From: Mermis nigrescens | Taxonomy: Eukaryota; Nematoda; Enoplea; Mermithida; Mermithidae | Assembly (NCBI GenBank): GCA_036768485.1 | Contig: JAVLUZ010000145.1 | Location: 296,702 to 360,701, forward strand | DNA length: 64,000 nucleotides | Direction: 5' to 3' | Shown here: piece after piece, positions 47,376-57,100 of the stretch | How positions within the stretch are numbered: position 1 is the first letter of the stretch | Layout of the letters: each line of letters opens with the position of its first letter | Made by a program: the position numbers and the translations under genes | Notes under the pieces: model-generated | Database searches by the model: none | The model's input: only the letters and a program-made list of their open reading frames with translations | Told to the model about the DNA's origin: nothing

Positions 47376-47853
47376 GCAGTTACAATGATGCGTCATGGAT
47401 GCAGACATAGGTTTCCTTTCCCACGGAATAAATTGTAACTTTTGGTTTCTAAAAATTGGTTTACAAAAATATACCTAGCACATCTTTTGCTTATCTACCG
47501 CAGTTTTATGATGGTTTACAGCAGCAATAAATTTCACGCTTGATTTGCACAACTTACAGTAAATGCGAACAATTTAAAAAATTGCGAAAATGAATATCGT
47601 AATCTGTGTCAATAAAATAAGTGAAAAGGGTATAATGGCGTCACACAAAACCTATTGCTTCAAAAATTAGTCCTTTTTCCAGAGGTATGTAAAAAAGTTA
47701 AAATTTCTTCATTTGTACATCCACTAATTCAACCAGTGTTAAACTCAACCAGAAAGTGAAGAAAGAATTCAAAAGTCTGTTCATTGCTTTACAAAACAAA
47801 AGATACCGCTTGCATTTATCACTACCTGAAACCGAGATATTCATGCGTAGGTA

Positions 47854-48057
47854 TAGTCTGTTTCATTTAACTTTGCGGTTTTCTTTGAATATTTTCCACA
47901 AGAATTGGGCTACAAAAGCGGTTTAAACTTTTGATGCAGTAATGCGGCTTAACACTGACACGCGTCCCCAAGTGACTCGACATATTATTTAGTTTGAAAC
48001 ACTTTTGTAGTCACTTTAAATTTTTTCAAAAACCTCAAAGCTAAATGAAACAGACTA
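47854..48057. mobile_element. TA-inserting MITE copy C
   Basis: TAGTCTGTTTCATTTAACTT to AAATGAAACAGACTA with TA on each side (47852-47853, 48058-48059), inside the Mutator-like element. 204 bp, non-coding. Confidence 0.88.
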
Positions 48058-48267
48058 TAGTTAACTTTGCCCCCGTTATGATAGAAAGCGTATCCAAATC
48101 TGAATCGGAAAGTATAGGAATCGTTGCAAATAGTCTCGAGTGTAAGATACAGTAGGATTCTTTTCAAATGCATGCTCCTTTTGTCCGTGAAGTTTTAACC
48201 GGCGAATTCTTTCATTTATCAGCATAAAAGTTTTGTAAAGTTACGTGAAAAACATCTATTAAGGCTG

Positions 48268-48575
48268 CGCTCTGATGTCGCGCACTCTACTGTCGCGCGC
48301 TCCAATGTCGCGCGCTCTACTGTCGCGCGCTCTAATGTCGCGCGCTCAGGTCGCGCGCTCTAATGTCGCGCGCTCTAATGTCGCGCGCTCTAATGTCGCT
48401 GCGCTCTAATGTCGCGCGCTCTAATGTCGTTGCGCTCTAATGTCGCGCGCTCTAATGTCGCGCGCTCTAATGTCGCTGCGCTCTAATGTCACTGCGCTCT
48501 AATGTCGCTGCGCTCTAATGTCGCACGCTCTAATGTCGGCGCTCTAATGTCGGCGCTCTAATGTCGCGCCGCGCG
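48268..48575. repeat. 15-bp array, GCGCGCTCTAATGTC, right end
   Basis: About twenty units, inverse to the left array and longer. Variants with GTCGCTGCGCTCTAA cluster toward the outer half. Confidence 0.95.
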
Positions 48576-49099
48576 GTTTAGTGTCGGCTTACCAGAAAGA
48601 TGCATTCCATATACAGATTTTGCGTTGAGAATTTCCCATGTTTTGAGCCATATTTGGCACAAAACTGTGTTAAAAATAGGAAATTTTGGCCTCTATGTAG
48701 CTAAAACTACATAAATTTGTTATGAAGAAAGGGTAGTTTTTGATCGTGGTCAAAGTAACACATAGCCATAACAAGAGGACTAAATATCTGGTTCATTTGC
48801 AAGAATATACAGGACAATTTGTTTCATATTTATTAAACTTGCTCAACCTTTACCTCCTTAATTTCATTTTCTTATGATAGATTACCAAATCTTGCAAGTT
48901 TTCCATGTTCAAATGAGAAAATTGTTTTTATATTTCTCAAAGTTCACAAAAGCTCCTCTGTATCCCCAGATTTCTCAATGTTTTTCAGAAACAATGCAAG
49001 AATACTCAAATTCTGCAAGAAAATTCCAAACTCTGCAAGAAACTTTTTGATTTCTACAAGAGGAATTCCGGTTTGTGCTTGGAATTTCTCAAACTTTGA

Positions 49100-49565
49100 A
49101 AAGAAATTTTATAAACTTACAAAAAGTTTCCAAATTTTACAAAAAAGTTTCCAGATTTTACAAAAAAGTTTCCAAACTTTACAAAATAATTTCCAAACTT
49201 TACAAAAAAGTTTCCAGACTTTACAAAAAAGTTTCCAAACTTTACAAAAAAGTTTCTAAATTTTACAAAAAAGTTTCCAAACTTTACAAAAAAAGTTTCC
49301 AAATTTTACAAAATTCCTATGCTTAAGCACGTAAAAAAGTTTCCAAATTTTACAAACAAGTTTCCAAATTTTACAAAAAAGTTTCCGAATTTAACAAAAA
49401 AGTTTCCAAATTTTACAAAAAGTTTCCAAATTTTACAAAAAAGTTTCCAAATTTTATAAAATAATTTCCAAATTTTACAAAATAATTTCCAAATTTAACG
49501 AAAAAGTTTCCAAATTTTACAAAATAATTTCCAAATCTCACGAAATAATTTCCAAATCTTACAAA
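49100..49565. repeat. Minisatellite, GTTTCCAAATTTTACAAAA, right-arm copy
   Basis: Inverse counterpart of 41640-42040, with about 23 units. Confidence 0.95.
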
Positions 49566-49604
49566 ATATGTCTGATTTTTTCGTTAAACCCTTATATGCA
49601 TGTT

Positions 49605-49922
49605 TTATTGTCTCATAATCTTATTAAGTATTATGCAAGTTTTCAGTGTGTTCATACAAAAGATCTGCAGTCTACAGAGTGATCCTCTAGCTTTAGGTTG
49701 GGGGAGATCTGTGCGAGACTGTGAACCCTTTGTAACCTTTTTCACAACCACCTTTTCCTCACTATGGGTCATTAAATGTTGCCTATAGTAGTCCTGGTGC
49801 ACTGTTCTATCGTGTTTGCTAAATCTCTCAAATTTCCGGCTCAGCGAATCAGAAGATACGTGTTGTAGCATACCTACAGTAACCCCATCCACTATATTTT
49901 GCGTACGTAATTTTTGACTCAT
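49605..49922 (-). CDS. Inward-facing ORF in right arm, partner of 41329-41616
   Basis: Same protein as the left-arm frame (FERFSKHDRTVHQDYYRQHL...), with Asn to Ser, Val to Met and Trp to Arg changes and a slightly longer upstream opening. Both copies keep the frame despite substitutions. This is either a hint of past selection or a consequence of gene conversion between arms. The identity remarks at 41329 apply. Confidence 0.35.
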   Translation of the reverse strand: MSQKLRTQNIVDGVTVGMLQHVSSDSLSRKFERFSKHDRTVHQDYYRQHLMTHSEEKVVVKKVTKGSQSRTDLPQPKARGSLCRLQIFCMNTLKTCIILNKIMRQ

Positions 49923-50734
49923 ATACTTCTAATTTATTGAATTTCAGCTTTATTTGACTGTTAGTTTGTGAGATATAGAAAATCCAGAAAGCTACAGTAT
50001 ACCTACAGTAAGCCAATGTGTAAAGAATAAGTGACTCACGTATATCCTGTTTCTCAAATTTGAGCTCAATCCGGCCATTGGTTCTTGAGTTATGCAGAAG
50101 TGTGAACTAATGCAGGTATACTGTAGGTTGCGCGCTAAAATTTTGTACATGTCATACCTAAAATATACTTAACAGACTCTAAAATTTTTAGTCCGATCCG
50201 GCCATTGGTTGAAAAAAATACGTGTTATAAAATAGCTACAGTGAGCCGGTACACGATTTTCCATATACATTATTTTTGGCATGTAGTCTTTATATTCTGA
50301 ACATTTCAGCTCGATTCAACTATTGGTTCATGATTTATAGCCGTTTTATGATATGGTGTAAACTACTCGAGTGTAAAGTGTAAAGTGGTAAAGTGATACG
50401 CAAGTTAGAATATTGTATACATTTAGTATGGTAAGTGGTGTTCATAGTTATCCCTAAAAAATAAAATTCTGATAGCTTCCTCCCTCCCCCTGCATTAAAT
50501 AGGTACTCTTGCTGTAGTGTAAAGTATACCTAGTTGACTTTGATCCGCAAATTTAAAAAGACTCACAGTGAACCCATAGTTGAGGTTAACTATAGTGTGA
50601 CGTCATCCCCTAGACCGCAACACAAAACATATAGCCTATGCTTCAACACAGGACTATGCTTCAACATAGCCTATGCTTAAGCACTGGCTATACTTTGCAC
50701 ACGCCCCAGGGAGACACGCTTAACTACTGTCGTT

Positions 50735-51025
50735 TCTATTGTTTCATTTTATTCTTTATTCTGATTACATTTAAATTTTATTTTTGTGCATCATCACGCT
50801 ATTCTGTTACAAAAAATCATTTAAAAGAACTTTTTGCTTTACATCTTCTTGTTTCACCATACTTACTTAGCTCTCCTTTTTGCTTCTACTGACTGCCGTT
50901 ATGCGGTTCTGTCTGGCAAACTAATTTTATTAACATATTTTGAGTATTAGCGTAATCACTAAAAATTCTGAATTTCGGATAAATAGTGCTGACTGCTGAG
51001 TAGCATAGCAGCCGTCTTATACGCA
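50735..51025 (+). promoter_or_regulatory. Upstream region of UBE2K
   Basis: The palindromic element ends only 298 bp before the UBE2K start codon, so core promoter and 5' UTR must lie in this short stretch or in the element itself, unless there is an upstream non-coding exon. I see no clear TATA box; ATAAATAG at 50980 is the nearest candidate. Confidence 0.35.
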
Positions 51026-51152
51026 ATGTCTAGTTTAGCTATGCTACGCATAAAAAGAGAATTGAAGAGCTGGAATGATATTGACTATGTCGATACTGAA
51101 AAGTCTGGCATTCGGTTGTCGCAGGTGGATGACTCCTTAACTAAATTCAAAG
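51026..51152 (+). CDS. UBE2K: UBE2K exon 1
   Basis: 42 codons plus 1 nt from ATG in CGCAATGTC. MSSLAMLRIKRELKSWND aligns with the UBE2K N-terminal helix. The donor is AAAG|GTTAGC, phase 1. There is no other in-frame ATG upstream that keeps the family length. The segment between the helix and GEIKGPP is the most diverged from vertebrates. Confidence 0.9.
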
Positions 51153-54100
51153 GTTAGCAGCCACAGATTTTATTTGAATTGGAATAATCGTACGTAAAAT
51201 ATGGTCAGAATAGAATTTTTGAAACAGTCATGGATCTTTATAAAACTAAATTCTCTATCGGGACCTCAAGAAAGTGAAATAACTTTGGATAACCAGAGGT
51301 TTTTTCATGAGATATTTAACATTTGTTTGTCAGTGTTAAATTTTTCTGGCAATAAAGAATTTAGGGATATGCTATAATTGCACTTCGCGAGCATATTACA
51401 TATGCGGAGCGTAGGTTTGAAAAGCATGAGCATTTTTAAAGGTGAAGATTTATGAATATTTTTGTTAAACACGAATCTGATTTGACCTACATAAGCGGCA
51501 GTATAAATTTACTTAGGCTTATTGATCTCTAATGCCTGTACATTTTAAAGTAAAATTTTTGAAAAATAATGTGCAAGAAAGAATTTCAAGTCGATTTCCC
51601 GATACATTTGCATTGGCCTTAGTCGATCCTTTTAAGCCTTTTTCAGTCGTTTAGTCAATCCTGATCTGAACGAAAAGTAATGTAAAACAGCGGCGATTGG
51701 TACCGGTCCATATTTATAAAAACTTCATCTTTATATGAAAGAGTATCAAAAAATTTTCCTTTGAATTTAGATTATAATAAATCGTATTCAGATCATCAGA
51801 AATATAGGCATGTAGTTTACATAAATAAAAAGTTGTCAAAAATCTGCCAGTTCATTTACGATCCCTAGAATCATTAGCTAAGAGACTGTTAATTGTATTC
51901 TTCAGCGAATTCGAAACCGGTCACAACTACTGTTAATTATGTTTTTATGGGTAAAAATTCTTTAAGTCATGCTCAGGCATACAAAACTCTAAAATTGCTA
52001 GCGGAATCTGGAAAACCTAGTATGAATAGCAATTAGGCGATCGAAATTCAATACAAGCAAATCGTTCGAAAAGTACGCAAGAGACAAAAATACTAGAAGA
52101 CATTATAAAAATATTATTTTTCAAGATGTCACAAGTTCTGCTGAAAAACTTGAGAATTTTTTGTGGTTAACCAGCGTTATTCTCCAGTATTTATCGTTGT
52201 AAAGAGCATTTCTCCTTATTTTCACCAGGTGAAATAAAAGGACCACCGGATACGCCCTACGAAAATGGCCAGTTCTCCCTTGAAATCATTATACCAGAAA
52301 TGTACCCATTTAAACCACCTAAGGTAAAATTCATAACGCGTCTTTGGCACCCCAATGTAAGTTCGGCAACCGGTGCTATTTGTTTGGATTTGCTGAAAGA
52401 TCATTGGGCGGCATCCATGACTTTGCGGACGTTACTTTTATCGGTACAGCTGTTATTGTCTGTACCACAGCCAAATGACCCTCAGGTATGTAAAACACTT
52501 TACAAAAAGCCAATTTTTCACTTAGTTCAAGTTTAACTTTCTACTAAGTATTTGTAACTTAAGCCGTCATTTGTAAGTGGCAAGTGCTCAATGAAATGCT
52601 TACAAAATCTGTAGGCATTCAATTTTTTCAAGACTTTAATTTTGAGTTCTGTCCTCTAGTTTGACTTTGAAAATTTGTTAAATAATTTCAAGATGGACGC
52701 ACATCGACGCTATAGCAAAAGATTTATTTCTCAGTAGGTACACCATTTCGCTAGTTCATTTTTTGTTGGAAGCTGCTCATTTAGCGCTCATCATTTATGC
52801 AAACACACTGAAAAAAAGTTAGTCAAAGTCGTTTTGTTAGAAAAGGGAACAGAGTTCCGTTTTCTTAATAAGCGTCGAACAAGTATGAGGCGCGAGAACT
52901 GAAATCGGACTAATATTTGACCTTGCAGCCATGACTAATGTTGATTTTTAAATACTAAGGCACTTTTGATTGTCATAATTAAAGACCGGATAGTTAAGGG
53001 CAGCAACTTTGTTTCTGAGAACGGATTTGAACTCAGCTCATCGAGAAACGGCGAAAAAAAAACAGTTTTAGCGCTCAACCATAAGGTTTATTTGGTTCGT
53101 GTTTGCCCTTATTTTCACTTTTTGCCATTATTTCCGCATGAAATGCATGGTCTGATAAATTTGCACTTAATTTTATAAGTTTTAGATGAGACTTGCTCGG
53201 TGAGTGGAAGAATTGGTCGTTTTTCGTGTATTATGTTTTTGTAAGTTGTTGTTTTTTCAGTAGGTGATAGCACATTCAATATTCTTGTAGTACGTCCAAA
53301 ACGAAGGTAAGGCAAAATGTCGAAAGGGCAAAAATAGTTGTATAGTATTGCGGAAAAGTTGAAGACTGATTTCATTTTTCCCCTGGACCGCATTACGCAC
53401 ATAAGTGGGCGGCACTGAAGTTCTGGGGGGAGTGCAAGATTTTCCCAAAGATCAAAAAATGGCCTTAAAAAGGTAGTATGAAGAAAAAACATCATTTTTC
53501 AACGTTTCTCATCGAGCACATTTCCATTGGCTTCAGAAAATTGCGAAAAAACAAGAAGATTTCCTAAAATTGAGTTCTGGGGAAGTATTTTGGTTTCTGG
53601 GGGTTGCACAGCTCCTACGACCAGGTATGATTACGCAGCATTTTCGAGCGCACGCTACAAGGATATTGCCGCCATCCAAATTAAAATTAATTACTGTGAA
53701 ACAGTCACTTTGCTGAGAGTTTTGATAACCTGATTACAATTGAAGCAGTCTAAAAAATTTGAGTTGGACTTTATACGTTCATTTATACCATACTTTCGCA
53801 TTCAAAATGATGAATCTTTTCACGTGTAATAAATTTTTGAATGAATAGCGTTAATCTTTTGTCAAATTGAAAGTATGTGTGGCTGTAAGACGCTAAAGAC
53901 AAAAGATTTGCATCTAATTAGCTTCGAAAGTATTATTTTTCACTTAATTTTGCATTTTTTTCACCTAAATTTGCCTTTTCTTGCATTTTCTTTGTCCTTA
54001 AATATCCAGTCTTTAGTCATAATCCGCAATTTTCACCTAATTATTCACATGCTTATGCCTATAAGATGTTTGTAGGCTGCTTGGTTGACATATTTGCTTA

Positions 54101-57100
54101 CTTTAAGAGCGACTGCCTAGGTCGATGCAAAGGAATCGACATCAAAATGTGCACGAATTTGTTTTTTTATATCACGCTTTGCCTTTTTGTAAAGAATTTT
54201 TTATCTTTATTTTGTATGCATGTAATGAGGGCATTCTTAATTAATTAATCGATTAATATTAATTAAATGATTAATAATCGCTAATTATTATCTAATTCAA
54301 AAAATTATTCAAAGTTAAGATTAAGTGCCTAATTATTCATAATTTTTACCTTTTCGTAAAATATATTATTATTTTAAGACAAGGTTAAATTTACGATGTC
54401 TGAAAACTTAAGGACGCAAGGTGATTAATTTGCAAAGAATCTTTAATGTCGTTAAGTGACAAAAACTTTATAATTAATATTTCTTTTGAAGCAAGCTAAT
54501 CAAATTGTAAACAAAGAAAATTTGCCTAGAATCTAAAGTTGCTAAAACTCGGGTATCCAAGACGCTAGGTCTATGCGTGAATTTGAGCCACTGCAAATAA
54601 GAATCTGGCAATTCGTTTCAATGGCATGTCTCAGATTTCGACCGAACTTTACACATATGTATGTTTACATATATGAGTTATTAACCAGTGTTAAACAGTT
54701 ATTTTTCAAATTTATGCCGTTTTTCGAGGCCATTTTGGCTCAAACAAGTCTGACTGAACCCCCAAAGTGGCATTGAAGTTGACTTTTCAGCCGGCCGAAA
54801 ATTAATACGATGAAACGAAAAAATTAAAGTAAATGAAGAAATGCAGTACCTACGTTGCACATAGGCAATACTTAAATTTAACTAGCAGAATAACCACGAA
54901 AATAGAGTTTAAAAGCAGATTAACGCAAAATTCAACAATTATTGTTTTTGAAGAATAGTTTCTTCCTGTTTTCTTTTTTGAAAGTCTATTCGTTGTGTTG
55001 ATGGCTTCAAATGTTGTTTTCCTACATCGAAAGGGTCTCGGTGAGTTTCATTGTAGACAATCTCTGAATATTTTTTCAATGGTTGTACGAGCTTCGTGTG
55101 CGCAACTGCTTGCTTTGATGATTTCATTAGACACTAAAAAATTATATTTTCCTATTTTTTCTTTTTTTCGCGAATTTTGATGCCAATAGATACGATCCCG
55201 ATGTGAAGAATATGAAAGGTCTTGTTTTGCCGCTATCGCATTTTCTGATTATTTTTTATATTTTTGGAAATTTTCAAATGAAACATCGGGCTTGGTCTAT
55301 AGTTCATTCTTACAGTAAGTAGCCTGCCTGCGCACTCATCCAAGAGAAATACAGTCTAGTCATTTATGAAGTCTTTAGGAGGCTTGTCTAATAAAATCTT
55401 CATATTTTTTATGTTCGGTTTATTTCGTTGCCTATAACACCGGCTCAGTTTGAAAATAAGTTGCGAATTTAGGCTCGTCTGATAGAGCTAAAAACGCCTA
55501 ATATTAAATGGGCTTAATATTGCATATTTCTAACGCTTTTAACGTTTTACATCCCAAACAAAGGCAAAATTTTATAAAATACGGAGATTTTTATTGTTCG
55601 ATTGCTTATAGCACCATGACGTAAAACCGGCTACCTTTACGTTATCAATCGATAGAGTATATAATTTTCTTTCGAATAATGTAAAAAATGTTGAAAAATA
55701 AAATACTATTTTTTCAATTTAAGCTTACACAAAAGCAGTTAGACCTCGTCTGATTACTATGCTTAAAGCCTTTAAACGTTGTAAAGCGGTCATATGAAAT
55801 GCATTCCTAGATGCAGCAATTGCCTGCCTACAGAGCAAAAAAGAATTAATCAAATCGGTTGAAAATTGAAGAAGAAAAAAGAATTTTGCTGGGGGCAGCC
55901 CAGTTGTCACTTTTGGCTTACTGTAATCTTTATCAAGCCATATCTCTACAGTAAGACGACAAGACGCAAAAAAATTCAAGATAGGTTAATCATAGGTAGC
56001 GCGATAGCGCTACCTATAATATAGTCGGTCATCCTTTTTTCTAATATGTTTATCACAGCGAGTGCGAAATTTGTTTCCCCCTCACAGCAACAACGGCACA
56101 CACCTGGGAGGTGCGGTTTTTTTAATCGATGGTTAATTAAAAAATTCGATGCCCGTCTTTTTTTGTTCACACTCAATACCGAGTTAGCAATGAGTGTGTA
56201 AAGTGTAAACCGAGAAATCAAATAATTTGCGGAGGGCTCAATTTTTTTAATGTTGCCCCTGAGCTGTAGATTACGAATCTGATCTTGAAATTTCTTTACA
56301 CTCAATGGTTGTTGCACAAAAATGTAAAGTATACGGGTTTTTTACTCTTTGCTTGTTTTCAGCTTATCTAACTCAATTTTGGTTTCTGTGCAGTCCAATT
56401 AATTTTATACTGTAGAGGGTAACAAAATCTCGAGGAGGAATTTTTTCTCTTTTAACGCAATATTGTGTAAAGTAGACGGTTTTTTACTGTTTCCATGTGC
56501 AGAAGCATATCTAACTCAGTTTTACATTCTATGCAGTCTGATTGGTTTCAAAAGGTAAACAGTTATAAAATCTAGGGGAGTGTTTTTTCATTTTTTTCGA
56601 AAACGTAAAATTTTCAAATTTAGAGGCGGTTTATTGTAAAGAGTCTAGGACAAAAAATATTTTCTTCCTGTAACGTGGTAATTATGTTTAAAATGTGCCT
56701 CGTCCTAAGCGCTACACATCAAAATTTATTTTGTTTCTTCACGATCAATATTGCGTTATCAGTGCAGGTGTAAACTTTACACTGGAAAAATTTTTTCCGC
56801 CCAGAGCGTCGTGGATGATGAATTTAAAAAAAATGTTCTCCGTAAGGTCAGAATAACGAATCTGACTTTTAAACTTTTCTACAGCCAGTGTTTGTTGAGG
56901 TATGAAGAGGTGAACTTTGAATTATACATCTAGTTTCTAATGCCGGTAGATAACTCCGTATTGCATATTGATTTATCAGATTTTTCTTATTTCAGAGGTT
57001 TTTGACTCGTCTTTAATAGATAATTATTTTATATTTTTATTATCATAAATGCACTATTCTTGAACTTCATTAGAATGATGAATATTCTTCAAAATAGTAT

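Larger units (their letters stand above)
47209..48593. mobile_element. Mutator-like element with ends made of a 15-bp repeat
   Basis: The uninterrupted left arm shows the empty site (inverse of 42540-42570). Here that site is split with AGAAAGATG on both sides (47200-47208 and 48594-48602), a 9-bp target duplication. The ends read GGCATGCAGACATTAG and, inverted, GGTAAGCCGACACTAA. A 9-bp duplication with G-starting ends fits the Mutator superfamily. The terminal regions are arrays of GACATTAGAGCGCGC (47215-47375) and its inverse (48268-48575). The middle is non-coding and contains another MITE. Confidence 0.88.
40495..50728. mobile_element. 10.2-kb palindromic element, Maverick/Polinton-like ends
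   Basis: The termini are AGTAGTTATGCGTGTCTCCC and the inverse of AGTAGTTAAGCGTGTCTCCC. The flanks GTCGTT (40489-40494) and GTCGTT (50729-50734) are a 6-bp target duplication. A 6-bp duplication plus 5'-AG...CT-3' ends and long inverted repeats is the Maverick/Polinton signature. The arms are about 3.7 kb each, far longer than ordinary Maverick inverted repeats. No polymerase B, integrase, protease or capsid gene is visible, so it would be a non-autonomous derivative. A Mutator-like element interrupts the right arm. Confidence 0.75.
45655..50728. repeat. Right arm of the 10.2-kb palindrome
   Basis: Inverse of 40495-44190, with substitutions and small indels throughout. Contiguity is broken only by the Mutator-like insertion at 47209-48593. 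Confidence 0.92.

Noticed and set aside
47215..48575. CRISPR-like array of short repeats
   Set aside because: Units are directly adjacent without spacers, inverted between two ends of a transposon, in a eukaryotic genome.
41825..49302. Repetitive proteins encoded by FQTLQKS/NFVKFGN frames
   Set aside because: They are translations of the 19-21-bp minisatellite and exist in both directions.
54230..54310. Cluster of TTAATTAAT sites as a homeodomain enhancer
   Set aside because: In such AT-rich DNA the word is expected by chance and no other evidence supports regulation.
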